From CAVSKL01 sp963728475 [NCBI: Candidatus Eiseniibacteriota bacterium] (GTDB taxonomy: Bacteria > Eisenbacteria > RBG-16-71-46 > JABDJR01): a stretch of 64,000 nucleotides of DNA. This document shows positions 1 to 14,500 of the stretch, piece by piece. A program made the translations under genes and the position numbers. The stretch spans positions 930,001 through 994,000 of the forward strand of contig CAVSKL010000002.1 of assembly GCA_963728475.1 (NCBI GenBank), read 5' to 3'. A model generated the notes under the pieces. It was not told the origin of the DNA and did not search any database. It saw nothing but the letters and a program-made list of their open reading frames with translations. Each line of letters begins with the position of its first letter. Within the stretch, counting starts at the first letter, position 1.

Positions 1-221
1 TGCAACCCGGCCTCGGCGTAGCTGTTGAGCGCTTCCAGGTAGCGGTCGACCGCGTCCCGGCGCTTGCCGGTGCGGATGAGCAGATCGCCCAGAACCACGA
101 AGTCATAGGGCTGCATGGCGCTCGAGCCGGCGAGGTTGAGATAGACCTCGGCCGCCTCGGCGTACGACCCCTTCTTCATCAGGTCCTGGGCACGACGCTT
201 GATGGTGGCATTGTTGTCCAA
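1..221 (-). CDS. TPR-like protein, N-terminal fragment (runs off window start)
   Basis: The first 73 codons of a gene whose remainder lies outside the window. The visible chain has the helix-turn-helix periodicity of tetratricopeptide repeats: a KKGSYAEAAEVYLNLAGSS segment, then VLGDLLIRTGKRRDAVDRYLEAL. I chose a TTG start because an in-frame TGA lies six codons upstream and a GAGAGGG ribosome site sits just before TTG. The next in-frame ATG, at residue 15, would cut off the first helix. TPR proteins are scaffolds for protein complexes, so no specific function can be assigned. It lies 271 bases downstream of hutI on the same strand, far enough to have its own promoter. Confidence 0.6.
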   Translation of the reverse strand, partial: MDNNATIKRRAQDLMKKGSYAEAAEVYLNLAGSSAMQPYDFVVLGDLLIRTGKRRDAVDRYLEALNSYAEAGL

Positions 222-492
222 CGGGGAGCCCTCTCTTCACCCTCCCGCCCGCTCGCACCGGGGGGAGCTGGGTCCTCACGCTCATGAGCGGACGGGCCCG
301 GAAGCCGATCCGCTCCAGGTTCCTTATCGTCGGATCGAACCGGAACGTTACCCGGAAGTGCGAAGTTTTTGCCGAAGTGGGGGATGGGGGACGGCTTGGA
401 GGGGGTGCCGGGCGAATTGGCCCGGGCCCGGAACCGGCCCGGCCGCCGCCGGATCCGGGCGCCGGCGCCGGCACCACCTTGGGGGCGGGGGG
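222..492 (-). other. Intergenic region between hutI and the TPR-like gene
   Basis: A 271-base gap without a convincing gene. Short reading frames on both strands are low-complexity Pro/Gly/Arg translations with no family resemblance. The central part (around 325-375) is less GC-rich than its surroundings and would suit a promoter for the TPR-like gene, but I cannot pick out a clear -35/-10 pair. Confidence 0.4.
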
Positions 493-1764
493 CTAGGCGG
501 CGCCGAAAACCCGCCGGCCCGCCCGGTAGACCGCCCGGACCCGGGAGACCCCATAGTGGTAGGGAACCTGGCGGTGGCCGGGGAGATCCAGGAGTTGGAA
601 ATCCGCGCGGAACCCGGGTCGGAGGCGTCCCACCCGGTCCGCCCGGGCCAGCGCCGCCGCGCCGTTCACGGTGGCCGCCACCAGCGCCTCCTCCGGGGTC
701 ATCCGGAGCTGGAGGCAGGCCAGGGTGGTCATGAGCGGCATGCTTTGGGACATGGACGATCCGGGATTGAAGTCGGTGGCCACCGCCACCGGGAGCCCGG
801 CCTCGATCATCTCCCGGGCCGGCGCCTTCCCGGCGAGGTTCAGGAAGAACGCGGTCCCCGGGAGCAGCACCCCCACCGTCCCCGCCCGGGCCAGCTCCCG
901 GGCCACCTCGGGCGGGGTGCCGTGGAGGTGGTCGGCGCTCACCGCGCCCAGCTCCGCGGCCAGGCGCGATCCCCCGGTGTCGCCGAACTCGTCGGCGTGG
1001 AGCTTGAGCATGAACCCGTGGGCGCGGGCGGCCTCCAGGATGGTGCGGCTCTCGGCGGGAGTGAAGACGCCCTCCTCGCAGAACACGTCGCAGAACCCGG
1101 CCAGCCCCTCCGCGGCCACCTGCGGGATCATCGTCTCCGTCAGGAGCCGCACGTACCCGGCGCGGTCGCGCCTCCACTCGGCGGGGATCTCGTGGGCGCC
1201 CAGGAAGGTGGGAACGATCTCCACCGGGTGGCTTCCGGCCAGGGTCCGGATGAGCCGGAGGGCGCGCAGCTCCTGCTCCACCGAGAGCCCGTAGCCGCTC
1301 TTGATCTCGAGGGTGGTGGTGCCGAGCGAGAGCGCCAGGTCCAGGTTCCGCCGGGCCCGGTCCAGGATCTCCCCGTCGGAAGCGTTCCGGAAATGGCGGA
1401 CGCTGGCATGGATCCCGCCGCCCGCCGCGGCGATCTCCTGGTAGGACCGCCCCTGGGTCCGCATCACGAATTCGTCCTCGCGGGTCCCCCCGAACAGGAG
1501 GTGGGTGTGGGCGTCCACCCAGCCCGGGAGGACCAGCCCCCCGGCGGCGTCCACCGTCTCCACCGCCCCCGAGACCGCCCGCTCGACCTCCGCCCCCAGC
1601 CCCGCGGCCAGCACCCGCCCCCCGGCCACCGCCAGGGCAGCCCCGGCCACCGCGCCGACCTCCCCCTGCGCCGGCCCCGCCTGAGGGCCGGAGCCCGGCC
1701 CCATGGTGCAGAGCTCCCCGATTCCCACCATCAGGAGATCGGCGAAGGGCCTCGCCTCAAGCAT
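493..1764 (-). CDS. hutI: Imidazolonepropionase (histidine degradation)
   Basis: Hydrolyses 4-imidazolone-5-propanoate to N-formimino-L-glutamate, the third step of histidine catabolism, in the cytoplasm. It is an amidohydrolase-fold enzyme. The metal-binding HxH is seen as VDAHTHLLFGGTR (His86, His88), with further conserved segments LHADEFGDTGGS and ATDFNPGSSMSQSMP near the C-terminus. At 423 aa the length is normal. It lies 40 bases downstream of hutU and surely shares its transcript. A TTG at 1785 would add seven residues, but neither start has a strong ribosome site; ATG 1764 begins closer to the family's usual N-terminus (ADLL..IGEL). No hutH or hutG homologue is in the window. Confidence 0.93.
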   Translation of the reverse strand: MLEARPFADLLMVGIGELCTMGPGSGPQAGPAQGEVGAVAGAALAVAGGRVLAAGLGAEVERAVSGAVETVDAAGGLVLPGWVDAHTHLLFGGTREDEFVMRTQGRSYQEIAAAGGGIHASVRHFRNASDGEILDRARRNLDLALSLGTTTLEIKSGYGLSVEQELRALRLIRTLAGSHPVEIVPTFLGAHEIPAEWRRDRAGYVRLLTETMIPQVAAEGLAGFCDVFCEEGVFTPAESRTILEAARAHGFMLKLHADEFGDTGGSRLAAELGAVSADHLHGTPPEVARELARAGTVGVLLPGTAFFLNLAGKAPAREMIEAGLPVAVATDFNPGSSMSQSMPLMTTLACLQLRMTPEEALVAATVNGAAALARADRVGRLRPGFRADFQLLDLPGHRQVPYHYGVSRVRAVYRAGRRVFGAA

Positions 1765-1804
1765 GACGCGAGACCACGCCTGCAAGTATGAATTCCATGA
1801 TGAA

Positions 1805-3469
1805 TTAACCCTCTTCCATCGGCATGCGGATACCTTTCTCTCGAGCCACCTCCCGGGCCAGCTCGTACCCGGCGTCGGCGTGGCGCACCACCCCGATCCC
1901 GGGGTCGTTGGTGAGCACGCGTTCCAGCCGGGCCGCCGCGTCGGAGGTTCCGTCGGCCACGATCACCATCCCCGCGTGCAGCGAGAGCCCGATCCCCACC
2001 CCGCCGCCGTGGTGGAACGAGACCCAGGTCGCCCCCGAGGCGGTGTTGAGGAGCGCGTTCAGGATCGGCCAGTCGGCCACCGCGTCGGTGCCGTCGGCCA
2101 TCGCCTCGGTCTCGCGGTAGGGGCTGGCCACCGAGCCGGTGTCCAGGTGGTCGCGCCCGATCACGATCGGCGCCTTCACCTTCCCCGTCCGCACCAGGTC
2201 GTTGAACAGCAACCCCGCCCGGGCCCGCTCGCCGTAGCCCAGCCAGCAGATGCGGGACGGCAGCCCCTGGAATTGCACGTGCCGGGCGGCCAGCGGCAGC
2301 CAGCGCGCCAGCACCCGGTCCTCGGGGAACGCGGCCAGAAGCGCCTCGTCGGTGGCGCGGATGTCGCCGGGATCGCCGGAGAGGGCGACCCACCGGAAAG
2401 GGCCCTTCCCCCGGCAGAAGAGGGGCCGGATGAACGCGGGGACGAATCCGGGGAAGCCGAAGGCGCCGGCCACCCCCGCCTTCTGCGCCTGCCCGCGCAG
2501 GTTGTTGCCGTAGTCGAAGACGGTGGCGCCTTGCTTCTGGAACTCGAGCATGGCCCGGACGTGGGCGGCCATGGACTGCATCGAGCGCTCCACGTAGGCG
2601 CCGGGATCGCTCTCGCGCAGCGCCAGCGCCTCCGCGTAGGGCAGGCCGTGCGGGACGTAGCCGTTCAGCTCGTCGTGGGCCGAGGTCTGGTCGGTGACGT
2701 AGTCGGGGCGGAAGCCGCGATCGAGCAGCGCCGGCAGCACCTCGGCCGCGTTCCCGAGGAGCGCCACCGAGAGCGCGCGTTTCTCCGCCCGCGCCGCCTC
2801 CACCCGCTTCACCGCGTCGTCCAGCGATTCGGTCGACTCCATGCAGTAGCCGGTCTCCAGCCGCCGGCGAATGCGGCCGGGATCCACCTCCACCGCCAGG
2901 CACACCCCGCCGTTCATGGTCACCGCCAGGGGCTGGGCGCCCCCCATGCCGCCGAGTCCGGCGGTGAGCACCGCCTCGCCGGCCATGTCGCCCCCGCTCC
3001 GCTGCCGCGAGGCCTCGGCCAGGGTCTCGAACGTGCCCTGCACGATCCCCTGGGTGCCGATGTAGATCCACGATCCCGCGGTCATCTGGCCGTACATGAT
3101 CAGGCCCTTCCGCTCCAGCTCGCGGAAGTGCTCCCAGGTCGCCCACTTTCCCACCAGGTTGCCGTTGGCGATCAGCACCCGCGGCGCCCCCGGGTGGGTG
3201 CGGAAGACCGCCACCGGCTTCCCGCTCTGGACCAGCAGGGTCTCGTCGTTCCCGAGCGTCCTCAGCGTGCGCACGATGGCGTCGAACGCCTCCCAGCTCC
3301 GGGCGGCGCGGCCGGTGCCGCCGTAGACCACCAGGTCCTGGGGCCGCTCGGCCACCTCGGGGTCGAGGTTGTTCATGATCATCCGGAGCGCGGCCTCCTG
3401 CGGCCAGCCCTGGCAGGTGATCGTGGTGCCGCGGGGTGCGCGCACGGTGCGGGCGGCGGTGGTGCTCAT
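1805..3469 (-). CDS. hutU: Urocanate hydratase
   Basis: Converts urocanate to 4-imidazolone-5-propanoate using tightly bound NAD+; second step of histidine breakdown and direct supplier of HutI. At 554 aa it has the standard length. Diagnostic segments include the glycine-rich NAD-binding stretch [20 protein letters not shown] near residue 170, [13 protein letters not shown], and the C-terminal half with [17 protein letters not shown]. The reading frame extends far upstream, but ATG 3469 ([14 protein letters not shown]) matches the family start. This ATG overlaps the dinG stop as ATGA, implying translational coupling to a DNA helicase gene, which is an unusual partner for a catabolic enzyme. 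Confidence 0.95.
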   Translation of the reverse strand: MSTTAARTVRAPRGTTITCQGWPQEAALRMIMNNLDPEVAERPQDLVVYGGTGRAARSWEAFDAIVRTLRTLGNDETLLVQSGKPVAVFRTHPGAPRVLIANGNLVGKWATWEHFRELERKGLIMYGQMTAGSWIYIGTQGIVQGTFETLAEASRQRSGGDMAGEAVLTAGLGGMGGAQPLAVTMNGGVCLAVEVDPGRIRRRLETGYCMESTESLDDAVKRVEAARAEKRALSVALLGNAAEVLPALLDRGFRPDYVTDQTSAHDELNGYVPHGLPYAEALALRESDPGAYVERSMQSMAAHVRAMLEFQKQGATVFDYGNNLRGQAQKAGVAGAFGFPGFVPAFIRPLFCRGKGPFRWVALSGDPGDIRATDEALLAAFPEDRVLARWLPLAARHVQFQGLPSRICWLGYGERARAGLLFNDLVRTGKVKAPIVIGRDHLDTGSVASPYRETEAMADGTDAVADWPILNALLNTASGATWVSFHHGGGVGIGLSLHAGMVIVADGTSDAAARLERVLTNDPGIGVVRHADAGYELAREVAREKGIRMPMEEG

Positions 3470-5637
3470 GACGGGTCTCCTTCCTCGGAGGGCGATGATA
3501 CCGGAGGTCCCCCGGTCCCCGCTTCCGGCCCCGGACGATGCGACCGCCACCAGGCCCCCGCCGCCGCCACCAGGGCGGGACCGTCGGGCACCACGGTGAG
3601 GGGGAGGGGAAGGGCCCCGGAGAACCGGCGCCCGTAGTTCTTGGTCACGATGCGGGGGTCGAGGACGGCCACGATCCCCCGGTCGGAGCGGCGGCGGATG
3701 AGGCGGCCGAAGCCCTGCTTGAACCGCAGCACCGCGTCGGGGAGGTAGAGTTCCAAGAAGGGATTTCCCCCCTCCGCCTCCAGCCGCTCGGAGCGGGCCT
3801 GGAGCCGCGGTTCGGTGGGCACGCCGAACGGGAGCCGGGTGAGCACCAGCACCTCCAGATCCTCCCCGGGAAGGTCCACCCCTTCCCAGAAGCTCGCGGT
3901 GCCGAGCAGCACCGCCCGCGGCGACCGGCGGAAGCGTTGCAACAGGTCCGAGGCCGTCCCCCCCGACCCCTGGGCCAGGATCTGGTAGGGATCGGGCGGC
4001 GTCTCCGTCTCGCCCGGTTTGGCGAAGGGATCGAACATCGGACGCCCGGCGGCCAGCCGCCGCTCCAGCGCCTCGCGCACGTTCTCCAGATCCCGGTACG
4101 ACGTGAACAAGGCCAGCGTCTTCCGCCCGGGATCGCGCAGGAGTCCGTCCAGGGTGGCGGCGGTGGCCTCGGGCCAGGACGGGTCGCGCGGGTCGGGGGC
4201 GCGGCGCACCGCCACCGCCAGCGCCTGCTCGGTGAAGTCGAAGGGCGAGGGGTAGGCCACGGTGTGGAGCGACTCGCCGAGGCCGGTCTCGCGGGCGAAG
4301 TAGCCGAAGTCGCGGCCCGCGGCCAGGGTGGCGGAGGTGAAGACCAGCCGCTCCGGGCCCTCGCGGAGCGATCCCGCCAGCCGGGGACCGATCTCGAGGG
4401 GCGCCGCGTTCAGGCTGAACGCCTCCTCGCCTCCCCACTCCTTCCACTGCACCCGGTCGCGGTCGGCGGGGTCGGGATGGAGCAGGTCGTCGAGGTCGCG
4501 GCGCAGCGACTCGATCTCCTCCGCGAAGCGGCCGCACTCGGTGAGAAACCCCTCCTCGTCCTCGCCCCCGCCCCCCTCGCGGTCCACGAACGACTCCAGC
4601 GCCCGCGCGTCGGCAAGCAGCGTCCCCAGGGCGCCGGTGAGGGGATCCGCGCTCAGGGGACAGAGCGCGGCCAGCTCCCCGGGGTCACGGTAGCGGCGGC
4701 GGTCGTCTCCGGTGGGGCGGGCGCCGTTCTTCCGCCCGAACCAGCCCCGGAAGGCGGCATCGAGCGCGGCGGTGGACCGGTGGAGCGCGGCCAGCCGCGA
4801 GGCCCCCTCCCCCGCCCGCACCGCCCCCGGGACCAGCCCCCCGCTACCGGGGGAGGCGTCGGCCAGCGCCGCCGCCCGGGCCGGTCCCGCGCTCACCGTG
4901 AGATGGTCGAGCGCCACCCGCAGGAACGCGTGCGCCTCGTCCACCACCAGCGCCTCGAACGCGGGGAGCACGTCCCCCTCGCCGAAGAGGTGAACGGCCA
5001 GGAGCGCGTGGTTCACCACCAGGAGGTCGGCGGCGGCGGCCCGGTTCCGGGCGATCTTGAAGAAGCAGCCCGAGGCCGGGGTGCAGCCCGGGTGCGCGCA
5101 GAAACGGGGATCGCTCCCCACCCGCAGGAACAGGAACTGGAGGTCGCGCGGATTGCGCTCCCCGCACTCGCCGAAGTCGCCGGTCCGGGTGGATTCGGTC
5201 CAGGGGCGAAGGCGGTCGAGGAGCCGCGCCGTCCCCTCGCCCGAGGCCTCCCGCCGCGCCGCCTGGTAGCGGCGGCGGCAGAGGTAGTTGGCCCGTCCTT
5301 TGAGGACCTCGACCCGAAGCTCGGGCGAGACCGCGCGCCGGAGCCGCGGCGCTTCCAGGGTGAGGAGCTGCTCCTGAAGCGCCTTGGTGTGGGTGGAGAT
5401 GACCGCGGGGCCGTGGCCGGCGGCGGCCCAGGCCGCCGCGGGGAGGGCGTAGCCCAGCGACTTCCCGATCCCGGTGGGGGCTTCGGCGGCCAGCCGTCCC
5501 CCGTCGTCCAGGAGCCGCGCCACCTCCAGCGCCAGCTCGCGCTGGAAGGGACGGTCCTCGTAGGCGGCCAGCTCCCCGGCCAGCGGTCCGGCGGGCCCGA
5601 GGAGATCGGGCACTTGGTCGGCGTTGTAGGCGCTCAA
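3466..5637 (-). CDS. dinG: DinG/XPD-family ATP-dependent DNA helicase
   Basis: A 723-aa superfamily 2 helicase of the DinG/YoaA/XPD type, which unwinds 5'-tailed duplexes, forks or R-loops during repair. Walker A is [10 protein letters not shown] (residues 51-60) and the DEAH box is VVDEAHAF (Asp233). Between them are Cys120, Cys180, Cys185 and Cys191, spaced as expected for the family's [4Fe-4S] cluster. The C-terminal half carries the second RecA domain, ending in a motif VI-like [13 protein letters not shown]. The start is TTG, preceded by AAGGAG at ideal spacing. It lies 40 bases after ligA, so ligA-dinG looks like a repair pair into which hutUI has been appended downstream. Confidence 0.9.
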   Translation of the reverse strand: MSAYNADQVPDLLGPAGPLAGELAAYEDRPFQRELALEVARLLDDGGRLAAEAPTGIGKSLGYALPAAAWAAAGHGPAVISTHTKALQEQLLTLEAPRLRRAVSPELRVEVLKGRANYLCRRRYQAARREASGEGTARLLDRLRPWTESTRTGDFGECGERNPRDLQFLFLRVGSDPRFCAHPGCTPASGCFFKIARNRAAAADLLVVNHALLAVHLFGEGDVLPAFEALVVDEAHAFLRVALDHLTVSAGPARAAALADASPGSGGLVPGAVRAGEGASRLAALHRSTAALDAAFRGWFGRKNGARPTGDDRRRYRDPGELAALCPLSADPLTGALGTLLADARALESFVDREGGGGEDEEGFLTECGRFAEEIESLRRDLDDLLHPDPADRDRVQWKEWGGEEAFSLNAAPLEIGPRLAGSLREGPERLVFTSATLAAGRDFGYFARETGLGESLHTVAYPSPFDFTEQALAVAVRRAPDPRDPSWPEATAATLDGLLRDPGRKTLALFTSYRDLENVREALERRLAAGRPMFDPFAKPGETETPPDPYQILAQGSGGTASDLLQRFRRSPRAVLLGTASFWEGVDLPGEDLEVLVLTRLPFGVPTEPRLQARSERLEAEGGNPFLELYLPDAVLRFKQGFGRLIRRRSDRGIVAVLDPRIVTKNYGRRFSGALPLPLTVVPDGPALVAAAGAWWRSHRPGPEAGTGGPPVSSPSEEGDPS

Positions 5638-5677
5638 GAGGCGCTCCTTCCGGACGGGGTGAGGGGACGGGGGGCGC

Positions 5678-9046
<3,369 letters not shown>

Positions 9047-9048
9047 TC

Positions 9049-9990
9049 ATGCGCCGAACCTGGCCGATCGCCCTCAGCGCCTTCGCCGTCCTCTTCGCCG
9101 CCCTCGGCTTTCTCGCGGGGAGCGGAACCCTGTCCCCGGCGCGCGGCGCCGACGACACCGCGAACCCGCCGGTCCGGTCGATGCTGGCCAAGGTGGATTC
9201 GCTGGCCGCCGTCTACGACACCCTGGCCACCGGGTACAGCCGGCTGGGCGCCGAGTACAATCGCCTCAGCCGGTCCTCCAAGGAAGCCATGGCCATGAGC
9301 GAGGACATGGGCCAGATGGGGCAGACCGCGATCTACTTCCACTGGCTGAGCGTCACCGAGAGGCGGGCGATGCTGGATCCCGACGACAACGCCGGCCGGC
9401 CGCTCAGCACCCCCCAGGCCCTGGTCCTGGCCCGGTGGAACCGGATGATGGGGTCGCTCGACGACTACATGGTGGGAGTCCACCAGCACGCGGGGCGGAT
9501 CCAGATCGCCGACCTCCACTTCGCCCAGGCCGAGCGGCATCGCCGCGCCGCCGCTGTTTACGAGCGCCTGGCTCCGCACCTGGAGAACGGCGACAGCACC
9601 TGGGCCGCGTGGAACCTGAAGCCGGCCCAGACCTACACCTACGCCTGCGCGTCCTGCCACGCGATCCGGGGCGAAGGGGTGTCGAACGCCACCCCGGCTC
9701 TGGTGGAGAGCGAGTGGATCTCGGGCGACAAGGGGGTCCTGATCCGGATCCTGCTCAACGGCCTGAGCGGCTCCCTCCTCTTCCACGGGCAGCGTTTCAG
9801 CGGGGTGATGCCTCCCGTCGGCGACCGGCTGAGCGACGAGCAGATCGCCGGGCTTCTCACCTACCTCCGGAACTCCTGGGGCTCGGTGGCCTCCGACGTC
9901 AGCGCCGCCGAGGTGGCGGCGGTGCGGAAGCAGGTGGCGGGGCGCCGGGAGGCATGGTCTCCGGACGAGCTGAAGGCGCTGGGGAACTGA
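9049..9990 (+). CDS. Periplasmic monohaem cytochrome c
   Basis: A 313-aa protein with an N-terminal signal or anchor segment (residues 1-33, ending near ARGAD), a helical Met/Ala-rich middle region (about 45-190), and a C-terminal class I cytochrome c domain. The haem site is CASCH at residues 200-204, and Met254 in SGVMPPVG is the likely sixth ligand. The stretch ISGDKGVLIRILLNGLSG followed by LSDEQIAGLLTYLRNSWG closely resembles cytochrome domains of dehydrogenases and cbb3-type electron carriers. It probably shuttles electrons in the periplasm, partner unknown. ATG 9049 follows GGGAGA; the longer reading frame upstream lacks a leader-like sequence. It converges with the Omp85 gene. Confidence 0.85.
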   Translation: MRRTWPIALSAFAVLFAALGFLAGSGTLSPARGADDTANPPVRSMLAKVDSLAAVYDTLATGYSRLGAEYNRLSRSSKEAMAMSEDMGQMGQTAIYFHWLSVTERRAMLDPDDNAGRPLSTPQALVLARWNRMMGSLDDYMVGVHQHAGRIQIADLHFAQAERHRRAAAVYERLAPHLENGDSTWAAWNLKPAQTYTYACASCHAIRGEGVSNATPALVESEWISGDKGVLIRILLNGLSGSLLFHGQRFSGVMPPVGDRLSDEQIAGLLTYLRNSWGSVASDVSAAEVAAVRKQVAGRREAWSPDELKALGN

Positions 9991-10035
9991 TCCGGCTCCC
10001 CGCGCCACCGGGACCGGCCGTTTCGCCGGCTCCGG

Positions 10036-11586
10036 CTAGAACACCGCGTCCAGCCGCAGGTGGATACGGCCGTCGAGCGGGTTCTCCCCCTTGGCGAAAC
10101 CGTACTCCACCCCGAGGATGCCGTAGCGGCCGGCCTGGCGCACCCCGACCCCGGTTCCGAGCAGGAAACGGTCGAGGCTGTCGTGCAGCCCGTGCCCGCT
10201 CCGGGGCGCGATGAGGGCGGCGTCGGAGAACAGATAGAGCGCCGAGCCCCGGTCGTCCTCAAGCCATCGCCATTCGGTCTGGAGCGTCCATGCCGCGGGG
10301 GTGAGGAATTGCTCCTCGCGGTACCCGCGCAACGAGACCGCCCCTCCGACCGGGAAGAGGTCGTAGCGGGCGAGCGAATCCTCGGGGGTGTCCAGGTATT
10401 CGAACCGGGCCACCGCCACCGCCAGCCACCGCCGTCCCACCCGCCGGTACCCCTCGGCGAGGGCGGTCCAGCGGGTGCGCGCGATCCGCACCGCGAGCGA
10501 GTCCGCCGCCGGCACGGTGCGCTTGGTGCCGCGGCGGCTCTCCACCGAGAGGTGATAGCCGGCGGTGGGGTCGAGGATGGAGTTCCGGCGATCGAGCTCG
10601 GCCCCGGCCAGGGTGTATCCCTCGTCCACCGGGGCCTGGGTGGAGTCTACCGAGACCGCGTGGCTCCCCCCGCGGCCGAGCCGGAACCGCCACCCCCGGC
10701 CGAAGGATACGTCCCCGGCAACCTCCCATTGGGTATATGAATAGACGCCCTGATTCACGTCATGGGTGAGGGTGCCGTCGAGCCCCACCGGCACCCACGG
10801 GAGGCGCGGTTCGCGGTAGCTCAGGCCGTACCGGGTGAGGCCGTCGCCGCGGTCCTCCCAGCGGCCGGCGGCGTGGCGGGCGGTGCCGGCGATGTTGGCC
10901 AGGTCCAGGTTCACGAGTCCGGTGACCCGGCTCTGCTTCCCGCTCACCCCCAGCACGCCGCTGAACCGGGTATAGGGGGGCTCGGTGACCGGCACCTTGA
11001 GGATCACCGCGGCGGGCTCCGTGCCGGGCGCGACCTCCACCTCCCCCACGGTGTCGAAGAGGCCGGAGCGGATGAGCGCCTCCCGCAGGGTCGCGTCCTC
11101 GGAGCCGTGGTAGGACGCGCCCACCGAGAGCCCGGAGAGACGGAGCACCGTGCCGGGCCGGGTCACCGCCGCCCCTTCCAGGACGACTCCGGCCAGGCGC
11201 GGGGCGGTCCCCGGATCGATCTCCACGGTGCCGGTGAGCCGGCCCCGCCGGTCGAGGTCGAAGCCCAGGGGACGGGCCTCGGCGAACGGGTGCCCGCGGC
11301 GGGCGAGGTCCTCCAGCGCCCGGCGAAGCGCAGGGGCCAGCGGCGCCTCCGCCACCGTCCGCCCGGCCAGATCCAGGTCCGAGGCCACCTCGGCCGAATC
11401 CGCGGGCGCGGTGAACCGGAGCCGGATCGCGCCCCACCGGAGCGCGTCGCCGGCGCGGGCGGGGGCCGCGGCTCCGAGCGCGGAGACCACGATCGCCGCC
11501 GCCGCCAGCGCGGTTCCGATCCTTCCCCGGAGGCCTCCGGTTCCAGACGCGAGCCGCCCCTGCCGGTTCCGGCCCCACGCGCTCAA
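10036..11586 (-). CDS. Omp85/BamA-TamA-type outer membrane protein
   Basis: A 516-aa outer-membrane protein, last gene of the secretion-locus operon. A signal peptide ends near ARAGD (residue 45); then come one or two POTRA-like modules (about 50-210) and a 16-strand-type barrel finishing in an aromatic residue (LRLDAVF). The loop-6 signature of the Omp85 superfamily is seen as GGAVSLRGYREEQF. Homologues insert or translocate proteins at the outer membrane. The TTG start overlaps the upstream stop as TTGA and is preceded by GAGGGG, so translation is coupled. It is shorter than BamA (which has five POTRAs), so it is probably a specialised paralogue acting with the large protein encoded just upstream. 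Confidence 0.8.
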   Translation of the reverse strand: MSAWGRNRQGRLASGTGGLRGRIGTALAAAAIVVSALGAAAPARAGDALRWGAIRLRFTAPADSAEVASDLDLAGRTVAEAPLAPALRRALEDLARRGHPFAEARPLGFDLDRRGRLTGTVEIDPGTAPRLAGVVLEGAAVTRPGTVLRLSGLSVGASYHGSEDATLREALIRSGLFDTVGEVEVAPGTEPAAVILKVPVTEPPYTRFSGVLGVSGKQSRVTGLVNLDLANIAGTARHAAGRWEDRGDGLTRYGLSYREPRLPWVPVGLDGTLTHDVNQGVYSYTQWEVAGDVSFGRGWRFRLGRGGSHAVSVDSTQAPVDEGYTLAGAELDRRNSILDPTAGYHLSVESRRGTKRTVPAADSLAVRIARTRWTALAEGYRRVGRRWLAVAVARFEYLDTPEDSLARYDLFPVGGAVSLRGYREEQFLTPAAWTLQTEWRWLEDDRGSALYLFSDAALIAPRSGHGLHDSLDRFLLGTGVGVRQAGRYGILGVEYGFAKGENPLDGRIHLRLDAVF

Positions 11587-14500
11587 AACGATCCCCTCAC
11601 TTCCATCCGGCCCTCGCGGACCGGGCTCAGCCCCTGGGGCTGGTCGGCGTCGAAGGCGAGGGTGAGGGTCATCCCCTCCTTGATCCGGGCCTCCGCCACC
11701 ACGTCCAGACGCCAGCCCGCGGCGAGAGTCGGGGCGCCGGGGCCTCGGAAGCCGATGAAACCGGTCCGCCGGACCAGCTCGGTGCGGCGGTAGCGGACGT
11801 CCACCCGCCCCACCCGCGGCAACGACCACTGAACCTCCGGACGCACCACCCAGCCCACCGCCTCGCGCCCCCCCCCGCTCTCGCCGCTCAAGGTCGCCTC
11901 GGAGGCGAGCCGTCCCTCGCCGCCGGCCAGGCGGAGGCGGCGCCCCCCCCGGACGGTGCCCGAGCGCAGATCGGTGGCCCGCACGAAGGGATCGCCGGCG
12001 CCGGTGTCCACCTCGTCGCGGCGGGTGCCGTAGCTCCCTTCCAGCTCCGCGTCCCAGCCCGGAGCGGGGGTGGTCCGGAGGGTCGCGGTGTAGACGTCCT
12101 GGCCCTGCAACTCCACCAGCTTCGGCCCCTCGGGGTTCTGGCTCAGGCTCCGGCTCAGCTCCTGCCGCAGCCGGAAACCGGCTTCGCGGTGCAGCGGGAA
12201 GAGGTCCAGGGTCTGGCGCGCGGAGAGACGTCCGTCGAGGGTGCTCTCCCGGTTGAGATAGGAACTCGGGGCGAGGAAGTACCGTGGGGTGACCAGCGGG
12301 AGGAGCGAGTTCTCGTCGAGGGTGAGGTATCCCTCCCAGGCGAAGGCGTGGAGCCAGTCCGGCCCCCCGGCCCCGGACCCGGGAGGCGACCAGCGGAATC
12401 GGGTGGTGAGGTCCACCTGGCCGGTGAGCACCTCGGCTCCCAGCGCGCCGTACTGCACGTCGTAGCCCCCGCCCGGCCCCACGTAGTTCCCGAACCGGTC
12501 GAAGTAGCCGGCGCTGTCGGCGGGGGCGGGGACGATCTCCTTGGCCCGGCGGCGGAGCCCCACCGTTCCGATGTCGGCGGTGGCCACCGCGGTCCACGCC
12601 CCCTGGACCGCCTGCTGGCGCAGGTCGAGCCGTCCCAGGTCGCGCCGCTCCGCCGCCCCCCCTTCCTCGCTCACCCGCCGCGCCTCATAGCGCAGGGAGA
12701 AGTCGAAGCCGTGCACCTGTCCGTTCACGCTCCCGAACGCGCGCCGGGAATCGCGGGCCGGGGTCCAGTCGGCCCCCACCGACAGGGAGTCGTCGAGATC
12801 ACGCCCCGCCCCGATCTCCGCCTGCACCGGCCACCGCTCGGCCGGGAACAGGAACGCGGTCTCCCATCCGCGGTGCCGCTCTCCGGCCCCCCCCGCGCGG
12901 CGCCGCACCTCGTGGCTCGCCTGGAGCCTCGGTTGGATGCGCCAGCGCTTGAGGAGCACGCTCCCGTCCTCCCGGTCCAGGCTGCCGTCGGCGCCGTTCA
13001 GGCGGTCCCGGGACGACGTCCATCCTCCCGCGGCCCGGACCCAGTTTCCGGTCCAGGCGGCGGAGTGGCGCTGGCGCACCGCGGTGAAGCTGTCGGCGAG
13101 CGCGAGCCGCCCCACGTCCACCCCGTAGCGGAACCGGTTCCCCCACACCAGGTCGAGCCCCCCCTCCGCCTCGTTCTCGTCCCTCACCTCCTCGGTCCCG
13201 GTGAGGTTCCAGTCGCGGGTGAAGAAGGCGGGGTTGAGCCGGGCCGGCGAACGGAAGTTCGCTCCCACCCGCCGCCAGGAGAGCCGCGGGGCCACGGTAA
13301 CCGCGCCCCCCACCGGGATCGCCCGGGAACGGGTCCGGACCAGGAACGCGCCCCCCTGGTTGTCGCCGTCGTCGACGGGACTCAGGGTGTTGGCGTCGGC
13401 GCTGGAGAACGAGCCCTCGGCGGTGATCCCGGCGCGCTCGCCCCCCAGGTCCAGCCGGAGGTCGCCGAGCTGCCGCCGCTCCGGCGCCGGGAGATCGCGC
13501 CGGACCACGAAGTCCCCCTGCCCCGCCCCCACGAACCGGTACACCGCGCCCGAGTACTGCGGATCGGCCTGGTAGTCCCCTTTCCCGGCCCCCACGCTCA
13601 CGAACGCGACCTGGTAGTCCCCCGCCCCCTCCACGTACACGAAGACGTCGCGCCCGGTCGCCGGATCCACCACCAGCTGGTAGTCGCCGCGGCCGGGGCC
13701 CACGTAGCGCGTTCCCCCCGCCACCTGCGCGGAGTCCCCGAGGGCGGAGAGCTGGGCCTTCTCCGCCGCGGTGAGATCCCCCCCCAGGGTGTTGGAGACG
13801 TCGTCCCCCTCGCGAAAGAAGGCGGCCCGCACGCTCCCCACCGAGCCCAGCGCGCGCGCGTCCATCTCCGCGTACTCCACCCGCCGCCGGTAGCGCGAGG
13901 TGGCCACCTGGTAGTCGGCGGTGATCTCGGAGTTGGCGGTGATCACCCGGCGGCTGGTAAAGGTCAGCTCGCCGGTGGAGTAGTCGATGGTGTAGTCGCG
14001 CTCCTCCCCCCGCTCCAGGAGCGCGCCGTCGAGCCAGATCCTTTCCGAACCTCCCACCACCACGATTCCGGTGGAGTCGGAGCGATCGGTGAGCCGGTAG
14101 GGGCCCTGCTTGCCGTCCACCCCGAAGAACTGCCGGGAGGTGAACTCCCCCTTGGCCGAGGCAACCGCCCCCCGGCTCCGGGTCGGCCCCACCGTGGCCG
14201 CGCCGGTGAATCCCTCCAGGCGCCGGTCGACCTGGAGGAAATCGAACCCGTCCAGGGAGAGGTCCACGTCCCCCAGGCTGGCCTCGGCCTTCGGCGACTT
14301 GATCTGGACCAGCACCTTGTCCAGCTCCGACAGCTCCGCGGTGTTTCCCTGGGGCTGGAACGGCAGGTTCTGGTCGGAGAGGATGGCCAGGAGCGACACG
14401 TCCCGCCCCACCTTTCCGGTGAGCCTCAGGTCCAGGCTCTGCCGGAGGGCGAGGTCGCGGTTGTTGCCGAGCTCGATCCCGAACGTCTTGCTTCCGGAGA

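Noticed and set aside
3470-4537. Long N-terminal extension of hutU
   Set aside because: The frame is open upstream of 3469 only as a shadow of dinG; family length and the ATGA overlap fix the start at 3469.
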